Of a stretch of DNA of 64,000 nt, positions 46,670 through 56,280 are shown piece by piece; within the stretch, counting starts at the first letter, position 1; each line of letters opens with the position of its first letter. The position numbers were made by a program, and so were the translations under genes. Location of the stretch: positions 310,001 to 374,000 of the forward strand of contig NZ_JAKGAN010000001.1 in NCBI RefSeq assembly GCF_023061135.1. Reading direction: 5' to 3'. The notes under the pieces were generated by a model. That model was not told where the DNA came from, ran no database searches, and saw only the letters and a list, made by a program, of their open reading frames with translations. Source of the DNA: Chromohalobacter sarecensis (GTDB lineage: Bacteria; Pseudomonadota; Gammaproteobacteria; Pseudomonadales; Halomonadaceae).

Positions 46670-48125
46670 TTGGGTATTCGCGCTGGGTTCGATGCTGGTG
46701 TATCTGGTCCTTGCCTTCGTGATTGGGCTCATGGCTGGGCGTAAACGCTCGTTCTGGTCGGTTTCCGAATACGCGGTCGCAGACCGCGGTCTTGGCCTGA
46801 TCGTGATCTGGTTCATGATGGGCGGTACGGTTTTCAGTGCGTTTTCCTTCCTCGGCGGTCCGGGCATGGCTTTTTCCCAGGGGGCAGCGTCGTATTTCGT
46901 ACCGGCCTATATAGCACTCGGGATCCTGCCCTGGTACTTGCTGGGACCAAAGGTGGGCCGTATTGGCGCTCGCAAGAATTTTTTCACCATGGGTGATTTC
47001 CTGGGGGATCGGTATCAGTCCAAGGCGTTGACCGTGATCGTGGGTGTGATCTCGGTACTGGCTTTCATCCAGTATCTGACCCTCCAGATCAAGGGTATGG
47101 CCTTCATTTTCAATATTCTCACCGACGGAGTAATTCCGTATTGGTTCGGCGCGTTGCTGGCCTACGGCATCGTGGTCGCCTATGTGGCAACCTCGGGCGT
47201 ACGCGGTGCAGCGTGGAGCGATGTGTTGCAGGGCGCGCTAATGCTTATCGTGGCTTGGACAGTCGGCTATTACCTGGTCTATACGCTGCAGGGCAGTCCA
47301 ACGGAGATGTTCACTGCTATCGATCAGGCAAAACCAGGATTTCTGACCATCGGCCAAGACGGCTCGCCGATGTCGGCTATGGCGTATTCGACCGTCATAT
47401 TGGTATCGGCCCTTGGTTTTTTGATGTGGCCGCATCTATTCACCAAGTCCTATACGACCACCGAAAAACGCATCAAGATCACGACAATGGCTTTCCCCCT
47501 GTTCGGTATCTTTCTGGTACCGGTGCTGTTCGTCGGCTTTGCCGCCATCGGCGTGGTCGCCCCGGACGCGTTGGAAAGCTCAGACGAGATCCTGCCGCAT
47601 CTCGTGACCAACTATCTCGGCGCTAACAGCTGGCTGTACGGTTTGATCGGGGCCGGCGCTTTGGCTGCGGCCATGTCGTCTTCGGATGCAATCACCCACG
47701 GCGGCTCTGTCTCGCTAGGCCGCGACGTGATCCTGCCTTTCAAACCGGACATGAGCGAACGCACTCAGGTCTGGATCATGCGTGCCGGTGTGGTCGTGAT
47801 TGGCGCAGCGGCCTATTGGCTGTCGATCTTCGGGGCGGCCGGTATCATTGCGCTGCTGGTCGGCGCCTATGGGTCGATCGCGCAGTTCGTGCCGGCGGTG
47901 TATGGCGCTCTGATATGGCGGCGCGGCACCAAACAGGGAGCCATCGCGGGGATGGTTGTCGGTATTGGCGTCAACTACTACTACCAGATCGTGGCGGAAT
48001 CGACGCCGCTGGACATCAATGCCGGCATCGTCGGCCTGCTTTGCAATATCGTGGTATTCGTCGCGGTCAGTCTGATGACCCGGCCGGTACCCGCTACACT
48101 CGCAAACGAGTATGCTGACGCTTGA
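46662..48125 (+). CDS. Sodium:solute symporter (SSS family)
   Basis: 487 residues from the ATG at 46662, overlapping the small membrane protein gene. It is hydrophobic throughout, with about 13 helices. The opening (FVIGLMAGRKRSFWSVSEYAVADRGLGLIVIWFMMGGTVFSAFSFLGGPGMAFSQGA) and GALAAAMSSSDAITHGGSVSLGRDVI are typical of the SSS fold, including the Na+-site serines. It should take up the substrate of the co-encoded amidohydrolase, possibly a carboxylate or acyl amino acid. Specificity is inferred only from context. Confidence 0.9.
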   Translation: MNNWVFALGSMLVYLVLAFVIGLMAGRKRSFWSVSEYAVADRGLGLIVIWFMMGGTVFSAFSFLGGPGMAFSQGAASYFVPAYIALGILPWYLLGPKVGRIGARKNFFTMGDFLGDRYQSKALTVIVGVISVLAFIQYLTLQIKGMAFIFNILTDGVIPYWFGALLAYGIVVAYVATSGVRGAAWSDVLQGALMLIVAWTVGYYLVYTLQGSPTEMFTAIDQAKPGFLTIGQDGSPMSAMAYSTVILVSALGFLMWPHLFTKSYTTTEKRIKITTMAFPLFGIFLVPVLFVGFAAIGVVAPDALESSDEILPHLVTNYLGANSWLYGLIGAGALAAAMSSSDAITHGGSVSLGRDVILPFKPDMSERTQVWIMRAGVVVIGAAAYWLSIFGAAGIIALLVGAYGSIAQFVPAVYGALIWRRGTKQGAIAGMVVGIGVNYYYQIVAESTPLDINAGIVGLLCNIVVFVAVSLMTRPVPATLANEYADA

Positions 48126-48137
48126 ATCCGGTGATTG

Positions 48138-49019
48138 TTACAGCGCGCGTAGCGAAGCGATCAGGTGGTCCATGTCCTTGCCCGGGTAGCCGATGACCAC
48201 CAGCGCCCGCGATTGATGGGCACGGGTCACGGTCCAGGTCAGCCGACCACCTGCAAGCTGAATAACATGGTAGCGACCGGAATGGTCGTTGGCCTGCACC
48301 AATCCCTTGGCGCGAACCAGCGTGGTAGCCGCCTCGCTCAGCAGAGCCTCGAGGGCGGCGAGATCAATGACGCTGGCGAACTCCACGCTCTCGGTGACTA
48401 GCGTCCCACTGCCTCGCGTCGCGGAATCGGCAGTCGAAGCTGATGGCGGCTTCTCTGCCTTTTCGAGCGTCCTGCCTGCCGTCGGGTTTAGCGCGGCGAT
48501 TGATTGCAATACCTGCTCGCGCTGCGCGTCGGTCAGCCAGTTAATACGGTTGATGCGTAGATGGGCCACCTCTCGGATCTGGGAGACGACGATGTCTTTG
48601 ATTGCCGTGTCTTTGTAGTGGCGTGTGAAGGCGCTGGCATCCACCAGTGTTTCGGCGCTTTCGAGCCGGAAGCCGCGTGCTGCGTCGAGTAACTGCATGA
48701 GCGGGCGCGGCCGAGCGATACCGCTAGCCTCGAAGATCAGATGCGATGGCGGCGTCGGCCATCGGCGTATGTCACGCAGCTGTGCGGAAAGATTGCCGGC
48801 GATCCCGCAACAGGCGCAGCCGTTGGTTAGCCGCAGGATGTGGTCTTCCTGCGATTCGATCAGCTCGGCATCGATGTTGATACGCCCGAAATCGTTGACC
48901 AGAAACAGCGCATTCGTGAGTTCACCGCTGGCAATGAGCGTGTTAATACGGGTGGTCTTGCCGCTGCCGAGGAACCCACAGAGCAGGGTGGTGGGAATGG
49001 GCAATATCGATGTGCTCAT
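48138..49019 (-). CDS. COG0523/CobW-type GTPase-like metallochaperone
   Basis: 293 residues from the ATG at 49019. The P-loop GFLGSGKTT is at 15-23 and the metal-binding CxCC (C68, C70, C71 in NGCACCGIAGNL) are intact. The G4 motif expected as NKxD/TKxD reads NRIN in RINRINWLTDAQ, so guanine specificity may be changed. A C-terminal CobW-like domain with GRLTWTVTRAHQSRALVVIGYPG follows. Such proteins hand metal to target enzymes. The YtcJ-like amidohydrolase just upstream on the same strand and the M20 enzyme opposite are metal-dependent and are likely clients. Confidence 0.85.
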   Translation of the reverse strand: MSTSILPIPTTLLCGFLGSGKTTRINTLIASGELTNALFLVNDFGRINIDAELIESQEDHILRLTNGCACCGIAGNLSAQLRDIRRWPTPPSHLIFEASGIARPRPLMQLLDAARGFRLESAETLVDASAFTRHYKDTAIKDIVVSQIREVAHLRINRINWLTDAQREQVLQSIAALNPTAGRTLEKAEKPPSASTADSATRGSGTLVTESVEFASVIDLAALEALLSEAATTLVRAKGLVQANDHSGRYHVIQLAGGRLTWTVTRAHQSRALVVIGYPGKDMDHLIASLRAL

Positions 49020-49189
49020 CGTTTCCAACTCCATCCGCAAGCACGCCGATCAGGTGAAGGATCGGACATTATCCACCCCCTGGATCCATCCTTGGGTATT
49101 GATCAATGGGTCGCCATGCCCCGGTATCGAGCGCCTTGGCTGGCGTAATCCGAGTAGCGTTTTGCCTGTATCTATTTGCGTGCATGCTC

Positions 49190-50812
49190 TCAGCCGCCGC
49201 CCGTCGACCGACCGGAAAGCAGCGTGTCGAACACACCGATGTCTTTGAGCGGCGTGGTGCTGTTGAGCGGATCTTCGTCGAGTACCGTGATATCGGCGAG
49301 CTTGCCCGGCTCAAGGCTGCCGATGCGATCGTCCATACGCAGCGTGTAGGCTGCGCCCAGCGTGATCGCCTCCAGTGCGCGGGCGCGGCTAATCTTCTCT
49401 GTCTCGCCCAAGGTGACCCCGCTGGCGGTCTCGCGGGTAGTGGCACACCAGGCGGTAAACAGCGGCGAGATTGACGTGACCGGCGCATCGCAGTGAATGC
49501 CGAAGACAATGCCCATTCGGTCGGCACTCGCCGCCGGTTCGAGTCGCTGGCAGCGGTCGAAACCGAGTGTCTTGGACAGGTGTATATCGCCCCAGTAGTA
49601 AATATGGTTGGCGAATATGTTCAGGCAGGCCCCAAGGCGTGCGACCCGGCGTAGCTGGTCCTGGCGGATCAGTTGTACATGCTGAAGTGTATGTCGATGG
49701 TCTGGTCGTGGCCACATCGCCAGCGCCCCGTCCAAGGCATCAAGGATCACGCTGACTGCTTCGTCGCCATTGGTGTGCACATGCAAGTGAAGTCCGGCCT
49801 GGTGGTAATGCTGGACCATGTCGTGAAAAGTCTGTGGCGGTGCGTTCCAGACGCCGTTGTCCTGCCCGATAAGATAGCCTGGCCACTGCAGGCGGGCTGT
49901 GAAATTCTGGATCGCGCCGTCGGTGACCAGCTTGACGAGCCCGAACTGCAGCCGCTCGTGGTTGTAGTCGATTGCCTGCTGCACCCGCTCGCTACCCATC
50001 TGCGGATCCCAGGCGAGAGCATTGAGTGCGGGTACCAGGCGGACCGGGAAGTCCTCGGCCGCAGTGACCTCGCGAAGTGCTGCAATCGCGGCATCGCTCA
50101 TAGGATTGAGCAGATCGGTGATCGTGGTCACGCCTTCGCGCCGCGCTGCTTGAGCATAGCGATTCAGTGCGCGAGTATCGGAAACGCCCTCGAAGATGTT
50201 GAAGTCCAGTGCATCGAACACCGGATGCATGGCGGCGAACTCTTCGAGTATGCCGCTGGGCCGGCCCTGATCGTCACGCACGATGCCTTCGAGGTCCATA
50301 TCGGCGAGGCCCGCCCGGTCAATGGTCGCACTGTTGATGAACATCACATGCAGGCTGGCATGAATAACCACGATCGGCCGTGTGTCGCTTACCGTATCCA
50401 GCAGTTGCCGGTTGATCGATACAGCGTCGAAATAGACCGGATCCAATCCCCAGGCAATGAGCGGGCTATCTGCGCCACCTTGATCGACGTGTGCGGCCAA
50501 ACGCTGCTGAACCGCATCGGGTGTCTTGAGCCCTTCCCAGAGCTTGCCTTCCGGATCCCGCCGGTCGAAATAGCCCAGATATAGATGGCTCCAGACCGAA
50601 CCTTCCAGCGCATGGCTATGGCCCTCGACGAAGCCGGGCACCAACACCTTATCGGCATAGCGGTCGTCGACGACCACCTCGCCGAAGCGCTGTATTTCTT
50701 CGATTGGCCCGACACCGAGTATCCGCCCGTCCCGTACCGCCACACATTGCCCAACCGGTTGCGATGGGTTCATCGTATGAATGGTTTTGGCGGTATAAGC
50801 AGTAATTGTCAT
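49190..50812 (-). CDS. Amidohydrolase superfamily protein, YtcJ-like
   Basis: 540 residues from the ATG at 50812, where the family pattern starts (MTITAYTAKTIHTMNPSQP). An ATG eight codons upstream is the alternative. Metal-site segments are VPGFVEGHSHALEG, the LHVHTNGDEAVSVILDAL histidines and the aspartate region GIHCDAPVTSISPLFTAW. The C-terminal LGAAYTLRMDDRIGSLEPGKLADITVLDEDPL restores the beta sandwich. YtcJ-type enzymes are metal-dependent hydrolases of mostly unknown substrate. The CobW-like gene is 170 bases downstream on the same strand. Confidence 0.9.
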   Translation of the reverse strand: MTITAYTAKTIHTMNPSQPVGQCVAVRDGRILGVGPIEEIQRFGEVVVDDRYADKVLVPGFVEGHSHALEGSVWSHLYLGYFDRRDPEGKLWEGLKTPDAVQQRLAAHVDQGGADSPLIAWGLDPVYFDAVSINRQLLDTVSDTRPIVVIHASLHVMFINSATIDRAGLADMDLEGIVRDDQGRPSGILEEFAAMHPVFDALDFNIFEGVSDTRALNRYAQAARREGVTTITDLLNPMSDAAIAALREVTAAEDFPVRLVPALNALAWDPQMGSERVQQAIDYNHERLQFGLVKLVTDGAIQNFTARLQWPGYLIGQDNGVWNAPPQTFHDMVQHYHQAGLHLHVHTNGDEAVSVILDALDGALAMWPRPDHRHTLQHVQLIRQDQLRRVARLGACLNIFANHIYYWGDIHLSKTLGFDRCQRLEPAASADRMGIVFGIHCDAPVTSISPLFTAWCATTRETASGVTLGETEKISRARALEAITLGAAYTLRMDDRIGSLEPGKLADITVLDEDPLNSTTPLKDIGVFDTLLSGRSTGGG

Positions 50813-51044
50813 GGTTGTCGGGCTCTCGAGCTTCATGCGTGTGAAGCAGTCAACATAGTCGGCCTGTCACCACCAGGCAAAGCATTGGCCAGCCTGGCAT
50901 CTCTCAATTTCTTGGCCTCTTCAACATAGGCTACCTGGAGATGGAAAGAGGTCAATCATTTGCCCGGTGTCGTCTGTCCGTCATCGCCAGAGCTCTCAGA
51001 AGGCCGAACGCCCAAGAGCGGAGAGTAGTATCACCGATCTTTAT

Positions 51045-51491
51045 TCAGATCTTGGCACCGCCCCGGCCATGCTTAATACGAGAGAGAAGAGTCGTACAAT
51101 TTACTGAAATGACCTCCTCTCGCCCCAGGAGGCGCTCGCGTGCAAAGCGGTCAAATGTCTCCTGGCTATCGGTCAAGGTGTGCATGTGGAGGCTACGCAA
51201 GTCGCTCATGATGTAGAGGTTGATAACTTCATTGCAATCTGCGAGTTCCGCTGCCATCTCCTCGATGGCGTAAGGTGCGACTTTTAGATCCACGAAGGTC
51301 GAAATGACCTTGCCGAGCTTCGAGGGGTTGACCACAGCCGTAAACTGCTCGATGACGCCATTGTCGATGAGTTGCTGAACACGATCTCGGGCATGAGCGC
51401 GAGAGATGTCGAGTTCTCGAGCCATATCTGCGTAGGACATTCGACCGTCTTTGATCAGTAGATTAAGAAGCGCGTTATCAAGTTTATTCAT
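51045..51491 (-). CDS. Lrp/AsnC family transcriptional regulator
   Basis: 148 residues. The N-terminal HTH (LDNALLNLLIKDGRMSYADMARELDISRAHARDRVQQLIDNGVI) is followed by a ligand-binding RAM domain. It is transcribed in the same direction as the YtcJ-like and CobW-like genes downstream (232 bases away) and is the likely local regulator of this amidohydrolase group, responding to an amino acid. That regulatory link is inferred from position. Confidence 0.88.
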   Translation of the reverse strand: MNKLDNALLNLLIKDGRMSYADMARELDISRAHARDRVQQLIDNGVIEQFTAVVNPSKLGKVISTFVDLKVAPYAIEEMAAELADCNEVINLYIMSDLRSLHMHTLTDSQETFDRFARERLLGREEVISVNCTTLLSRIKHGRGGAKI

Positions 51492-51577
51492 GACGTTTTA
51501 GGAGCTTTAAATTATACAGGGAAAATTGAGAACAAGGTGTTCCAGAGCCCCGATTGTCAGTCAATGATCGCTAAAAT

Positions 51578-51608
51578 GCCGCCGGAGACTCTTCGGCGGC
51601 GTTTTTTT
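51578..51608. terminator. Hairpin terminator, usable in both directions
   Basis: GCCGCCG (51578-51584) pairs with CGGCGGC (51594-51600) around GAGACTCTT. The plus strand continues with seven Ts, and the minus strand with ATTTTAG. It would end the long minus-strand operon whose last gene stops at 51607, since the stem lies just past that stop. Confidence 0.8.
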
Positions 51609-52464
51609 ATTTCCGCGACGCGGGCCGTAGATCGTAGTCGAAATATTGTTCCATAAGCTCGACGAAAGTGCCGTCGGTGTAGATGCTATCCAGCGCTTGA
51701 TTGAAGGTGTTGGCTAGTGCCTTGTCGCGTGGTCGAACGGCGATGGCGTTACCCTTGCCGAAGATGGACTCGGGGCTATTGATGCGCGGCCCGAGTTGGA
51801 CAAAATTGCTGTCGGTGTTATCGACTTCTAGCGTATCCAACGCGACCGGATAGTTGATGAAAGCTAGATCGAGGCGCTGCGACTGCAGGTCGAGTGCCAC
51901 ATCCGCCGCCGTGGCATATCGCTGGATATCAAGGGTGTCAGAATAGCGCTCGGTGACATAATTATCTTGTGTCGTTCCGCGCTGCACGCCGACGGACAAG
52001 CCTTTCAGTGTCTCCATGTCGTCGATATCGATATCACTGCCACGTCGTGCGACCCACACTTTGGGTGACATGGCGTAGGGCTCGGTGAAGCGTACCTGTT
52101 GCTCGCGGGCAGAGGTAATGCGCATAGACGATAAGATGGCATCGTACTTGCGTGATAGCAGCCCGGGAATGATGCCATCCCAGCCTTGTACGACCCATTC
52201 GCAATCCAGTTTGGCGCGCTGACAGAGCTCGTTACCCAGGTCGATTTCGAAGCCCGCGAGTTCGCCATCAGCGTTGCGATATTCGAACGGTGGATAAGGC
52301 ACGTCGACGGCAATGCGTACTTGTTGTCTGTCATCGTTGGACGTGTCGTTGGCCAGTGCAGAAACAGTACTGGTCAGGCTGGCACCCACAAGCAGAACGG
52401 CGATGGCCAGCTTGAGAGGTGTGGTTCCGGTCGGATGAAGGTCCGGTAAGCGTAAAGGCGGCAT
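51607..52464 (-). CDS. Polar amino-acid ABC-type substrate-binding protein (ArgT/HisJ family)
   Basis: 285 residues from the ATG at 52464, with AAGGA eight bases upstream. The ATG at 52485 lacks one. A signal peptide is followed by the family core RIAVDVPYPPFEYRNADGELAGFEIDLGNELCQRAKLDCEWVVQGWDGIIPGLLSRKYDAILSSM. Such proteins deliver arginine, lysine, ornithine or related compounds to an ABC permease. No permease or ATPase is encoded nearby. It is the last gene of a minus-strand run that follows TctCBA, so it may work with an importer encoded elsewhere. Confidence 0.88.
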   Translation of the reverse strand: MPPLRLPDLHPTGTTPLKLAIAVLLVGASLTSTVSALANDTSNDDRQQVRIAVDVPYPPFEYRNADGELAGFEIDLGNELCQRAKLDCEWVVQGWDGIIPGLLSRKYDAILSSMRITSAREQQVRFTEPYAMSPKVWVARRGSDIDIDDMETLKGLSVGVQRGTTQDNYVTERYSDTLDIQRYATAADVALDLQSQRLDLAFINYPVALDTLEVDNTDSNFVQLGPRINSPESIFGKGNAIAVRPRDKALANTFNQALDSIYTDGTFVELMEQYFDYDLRPASRK

Positions 52465-52521
52465 GAGCAGATTCCTTGTTGTCATCGATGGGGCGTCGAA
52501 GCGGCCCCCGAAGGGGCCGGG

Positions 52522-54024
52522 TCAGGCGGTTTTTTCGCTAGGTCTTTGGCGCAGCCGCTGGCGAATCGCAAAGGCCACCGACACTACGGCAAGGATCAAC
52601 AGTGTCAGCGAGATTGGCCGGGTGAAGAACAGAGTCCAGTTTTCGTCGGTCATCAGCGCGCGGCGCAGGTTGGTCTCGGCGATTGGTCCGAGGATAACGC
52701 CGAGCACTAGTGGTGCCAGAGGGTAATCCAGCTTACTGAGGATATAACCGAAAATTCCCACCCCGAGTAGCAGATAGATGTCGGTGACGCGGTTGTTGAG
52801 GGCGAAAGCGCCGACGACACAGCACACCAGCACCACCGGCACGATCACCGAGCGCGGCACGTTGGTGACGCGCAGGAAGAAGCGCATGCTGAACAAGCAC
52901 ACCACCAGCACCATGAATGCGGCGAGCAGCATGGCCATGAACATGCCATAGACCAGATCGCCGTGATCGAGGATCAGTCGCGGACCGATGCCAATGCCAT
53001 GGACCATCAGCGAAGCCATCAGCACTGCGTCGACGGCACTACCGGGAATGCCCAGCGCGATCATCGGGATCAAACCACCGCCGGAGGTCGCCGAGTTGCC
53101 GGACTCCGAGGCGATCACCCCTTCGGGCGTGCCAGTGCCAAACTCTTCGGGCGTTTTGGAGGCACGCTTGGCTTGGTCGTAAGCCAAAAGGTTGGCAATG
53201 CTGCCGCCGGCCCCGGGTACTGCGCCGATGAACACCCCGACCAGCGATGAACGAATCAAGTTGATCGGGTAGGCTAGCGTCTCGCGGAGCGCATCCAGCG
53301 GCTTGAAGGCTACGTTGGCGGGAATCAGTTGCTTGCCGTGCTGTGTCTGTTCGGCATCTTCGACTTCCTGAAGCAACTGGCTGACAGCGAAGATGCCGAT
53401 CAGCACTACCAGGAAGGGGAAACCGTTGGCGAGCAGATCAATGTCAAAGGTGAAGCGTGCCACTCCCATCATCGGGTCGGCACCCACGGTAGCGATGAAC
53501 AGCCCCAGCAGACCGGTCATCACCCCCTTGAGCATTGACTTGCCGACTAGGCTGGCGACCACCGTCATGGCGAAGATGATCAGCGAGAAATATTCCCAGG
53601 CGCCCAGCTTGACGGCAATCATCGCCAGCGGCGGGGCGGCGATGATCAGCACGATCGCACTGACCAGAGCGCCGAAGAACGATGACCAGATGCCCAGCGC
53701 CAGAGCGCGACCGGGCTGGCCGCTGCGCGCCATCGGAAAGGCATCGAAGGTGGTGGCCACCGACGATGGCGTGCCGGGAATACCCAGCAGGGCGGCGCTG
53801 ATCAAACCGCCTGAATAGCCGCCGACATAGACCGCGAGCATGGTCGCAATGCCCTGCAGCGGAGCCATGGTAAAAGTCAGCGGCAGGGTCAGCACGATGG
53901 CCATGGTGATGGTGAAGCCGGGGATCGCCGAGGCGATAACACCGGCCACCACGCCGAGCAGCATGGTGGCCATCGTCGATAGCGTGAATAGCTGGTCCAT
54001 GCCGGCGAACAGCGCTTCCGTCAT
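52522..54024 (-). CDS. Tripartite tricarboxylate transporter, large membrane subunit TctA
   Basis: 500 residues, about ten to twelve membrane helices. TctA hallmarks: GVIASAIPGFTITMAIVLTLPLTF near residue 25, YVGGYSGGLISAALLGIPGTPSSVATTFDAFPMA and GESGNSATSGGGLIPMIALGIPGSAVDAVL-type segments. The ATG at 54024 has GAGGAG upstream. It pairs with TctB and the periplasmic TctC to take up a carboxylate with Na+ or H+. The actual solute is not shown by sequence. Confidence 0.93.
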   Translation of the reverse strand: MTEALFAGMDQLFTLSTMATMLLGVVAGVIASAIPGFTITMAIVLTLPLTFTMAPLQGIATMLAVYVGGYSGGLISAALLGIPGTPSSVATTFDAFPMARSGQPGRALALGIWSSFFGALVSAIVLIIAAPPLAMIAVKLGAWEYFSLIIFAMTVVASLVGKSMLKGVMTGLLGLFIATVGADPMMGVARFTFDIDLLANGFPFLVVLIGIFAVSQLLQEVEDAEQTQHGKQLIPANVAFKPLDALRETLAYPINLIRSSLVGVFIGAVPGAGGSIANLLAYDQAKRASKTPEEFGTGTPEGVIASESGNSATSGGGLIPMIALGIPGSAVDAVLMASLMVHGIGIGPRLILDHGDLVYGMFMAMLLAAFMVLVVCLFSMRFFLRVTNVPRSVIVPVVLVCCVVGAFALNNRVTDIYLLLGVGIFGYILSKLDYPLAPLVLGVILGPIAETNLRRALMTDENWTLFFTRPISLTLLILAVVSVAFAIRQRLRQRPSEKTA

Positions 54025-54074
54025 GTTGCATCTCCTCTCGAGGACAGCTGCGAAGCCAGGGAGTCAGCCAAGGG

Positions 54075-54620
54075 TCAACTGAACGGGCCGCGGGGAAGGC
54101 TGATGATGAAGACATCTCGGAACAGCCAGTCGAGGCCGAACGAGAACGTCACCGCGATGACTGCGGCGATAGCCAGACTACGTGGGCGGCGTACGCCGAG
54201 CGCGAGTTGAGCCAGGACCAAGAAGAACAGCGAGGCCAGGCGAAAGCCCAACGCTGGTACGCTGATGATGTACAGAGCGAACAGCGCGAGTACGCCGAAC
54301 GCTAGCCGGTGGCGCCACAGCCAGCGTCTGACCAGTCCTGGCGCGGCTGCTGTATTGCTACGATAGTGTCGCCATTCCTGGACCATGATGCCCAGGTTGA
54401 TCATTATCAGCACGGCCAGCACTAGGCGTGGAAAGCTGCCCGAACCCAGCGGTTCCCACATCGACGAGGGCAGCGCCCCGGCATGCACGAACAACGTGGC
54501 GAAAAGCACCACCAGTGCGCCATTCAGTACCAGGTGGGCGAGGGCGTTGGCGCGACGGGTGTCGGGATCGGCGCCCCGGTCCGATGACCGGGTCTGCTGT
54601 AAAGGTGCCTGTGAACTCAT
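54075..54620 (-). CDS. Tripartite tricarboxylate transporter, small membrane subunit TctB
   Basis: 181 residues with four predicted membrane helices. The opening FVHAGALPSSMWEPLGSGSFPRLVLAVL and the later FRLASLFFLVLAQLALG fit the TctB family. The ATG overlaps the TctC stop by four bases (54617-54620), showing translational coupling. It is the middle gene of the TctC-TctB-TctA order. A charged N-terminal 25 residues precedes the first helix. Confidence 0.9.
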   Translation of the reverse strand: MSSQAPLQQTRSSDRGADPDTRRANALAHLVLNGALVVLFATLFVHAGALPSSMWEPLGSGSFPRLVLAVLIMINLGIMVQEWRHYRSNTAAAPGLVRRWLWRHRLAFGVLALFALYIISVPALGFRLASLFFLVLAQLALGVRRPRSLAIAAVIAVTFSFGLDWLFRDVFIISLPRGPFS

Positions 54621-55636
54621 TTGGCCAGCTTCCCTGAAAGCCGCTCGATGGTCTTGTCAGTAGTCTCGAGGTAGTCGGCGAATGCCTCAGGGCCTTCGAA
54701 ATGTACCTGGGCGCCGGCGTTATGCACCGACTGAATGAATTGCTCATCCTGGGTGAGGTTCTGCATGGCGTCGGCGAGCACCGTGACCTTGTCTTCGGGG
54801 GTGCCCTTGGGGGCGATCAGTCCGCGTACGATATTGAGGCTGAGCGAGTCGTAGCCGAGTTCCTTGAAGGTCGGTACGTCGGGGGTTTCCTCCTGGCGTT
54901 CGGCGCTGCCGACTGCCAGAAAACGCAGGTCCCCATTCTTGACGAACTCGCCACTTGAGGACACGTCGCCGATCGCCGCGTCGATGTGGCCGCCCACCAG
55001 GGCACGAATGCGCGCACCAGTGCCTTCGAAGCCGACGTAGCGAAACGATAGGTTGGCGGCGTCTTCCATCATTGCCGCGTGGACATGGGGGATACCGCCG
55101 AGTGTCACACCGACACGGATCTCGCCGGGGTTGTCTTGGGCGTAGTCGACGAAGTCGTCGAATGTTTCCCAGGGGCTGTCGGCGTTGACCGTGAGGTATT
55201 GCGGTGAGGCGGTCATGGCGGCGACTGGGGTGAAGTCATCCCAGTTGAGCTGAGTCAGTTGGGTATGGTTGGCGACCAGCAGGCCCTCATGAATCTGGCC
55301 TACCGTGTAGCCATCGGGATCGCGCTTCGCAAGCTCTTTTAGGCCGGTGGTGCCGCTGACGCCGGGCATATTGATGACCGGCATGGCCTCGCCCAGGTAC
55401 TGTTCGGCGTGGTTGGAAATGACACGCATCAACGTGTCGCTGCCGCCACCCGGCGACCACGGCACGATGAACTCGACCGGCTTGTCGGGATAGTCCTCGG
55501 ACTGGGCCAGTGATGCGGTGCTAGCGCCTAGCGCTGTACCTAGTATTAGCCCTCCTATGATTAGCTTGAAGCGGAGGGGACGGGTCGCTTGGGGCCGACC
55601 TTGGATAGTGTTGTACTGCTGAGAAGTAAATGACAT
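54617..55636 (-). CDS. TctC (Bug family) tripartite transporter solute receptor
   Basis: 339 residues from the ATG at 55636 (MSFTSQQYN), the start with AAGGA upstream. An ATG nine codons earlier is possible. A signal peptide runs to about residue 45 (ASLAQSEDYPDKP). The mature protein has the Bug pattern PVEFIVPWSPGGGSDTLMR, INMPGVSGTTGLKELAKRDPDGYTVG and GHIDAAIGDVSSSGEFVKNGDLRFLAV. The receptor binds the solute in the periplasm for TctAB. Its place downstream of a gamma-glutamyltransferase gene suggests a glutamyl-linked or carboxylated substrate, by inference. Confidence 0.92.
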   Translation of the reverse strand: MSFTSQQYNTIQGRPQATRPLRFKLIIGGLILGTALGASTASLAQSEDYPDKPVEFIVPWSPGGGSDTLMRVISNHAEQYLGEAMPVINMPGVSGTTGLKELAKRDPDGYTVGQIHEGLLVANHTQLTQLNWDDFTPVAAMTASPQYLTVNADSPWETFDDFVDYAQDNPGEIRVGVTLGGIPHVHAAMMEDAANLSFRYVGFEGTGARIRALVGGHIDAAIGDVSSSGEFVKNGDLRFLAVGSAERQEETPDVPTFKELGYDSLSLNIVRGLIAPKGTPEDKVTVLADAMQNLTQDEQFIQSVHNAGAQVHFEGPEAFADYLETTDKTIERLSGKLAK

Positions 55637-55749
55637 GGCTGTATTGTCCTTGTTGGTCATCAATTAGTGCGTTGCATGTAGGCCTGCGAAGGCCTTAGAG
55701 GGCCGCACGGCGTATCGCCGGATTGCAGACGGGCCCACCCCGATGCCCA

Positions 55750-56280
55750 CTAACCGAGCAGCAGGGCGCCGTAAACGAGCCCGAAACACACGACGAACGC
55801 CGGGTGAACCCGAGTTGCCAGGAGGAGTGCCGCAGCGACGCCACCGATGATCGCGGTGTGCATGGCGCCGGCGATCGTCAAACCTTCGTCGAGAAAGCTC
55901 CAGGTCAGATAGGCCATCAGCGTCATCACCACCGGGCGGACCCACTGGCTCATTGATTTGACCTTGATCGAGTCGCGGTAACGATACAGCGTGCCCAGCG
56001 CGATCAGCATGAGTAGTAGCGACGGCGCGACGGTGGCGAAGGTGGCGATCAGTGACCCGGGCACGCCGGCGACGTCGTAACCGATATAGCCAGCCATCTT
56101 GGTGGCGATCGGGCTGGGCATGGCGTTGCCGAGTGCCAGGGTTTCGGCGAAGCCCTGCGAACTCATCCAGCCATAGTGGCCGACCACCTCGTTTTCTATC
56201 AGCGGGATGATCGCCGGGCCGCCGCCGTAGCCGACGATGTTGGGAATGAAGAACGCCAGGAACAGGTGCCAATAAATCAT
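55750..56280 (-). CDS. Half-size chromate transporter ChrA, second copy
   Basis: 176 residues with the CHR motif IVGYGGGPAIIPLIENEVVGHYGWM and ALGNAMPSPIATKMAGYIGYDVAG. It is the size of a single CHR domain, so it belongs to the short-chain type that works in pairs. Its ATG overlaps the stop of the first copy by four bases (56277-56280). Whether it moves chromate or another anion is not known. Its place inside a transport and hydrolase operon argues for another anion. Confidence 0.88.
   Translation of the reverse strand: MIYWHLFLAFFIPNIVGYGGGPAIIPLIENEVVGHYGWMSSQGFAETLALGNAMPSPIATKMAGYIGYDVAGVPGSLIATFATVAPSLLLMLIALGTLYRYRDSIKVKSMSQWVRPVVMTLMAYLTWSFLDEGLTIAGAMHTAIIGGVAAALLLATRVHPAFVVCFGLVYGALLLG

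Noticed and set aside
55664-56272. 202-codon minus-strand frame overlapping the second ChrA
   Set aside because: Out of frame with the clear CHR motif and rich in Arg/Pro as shadow frames are.
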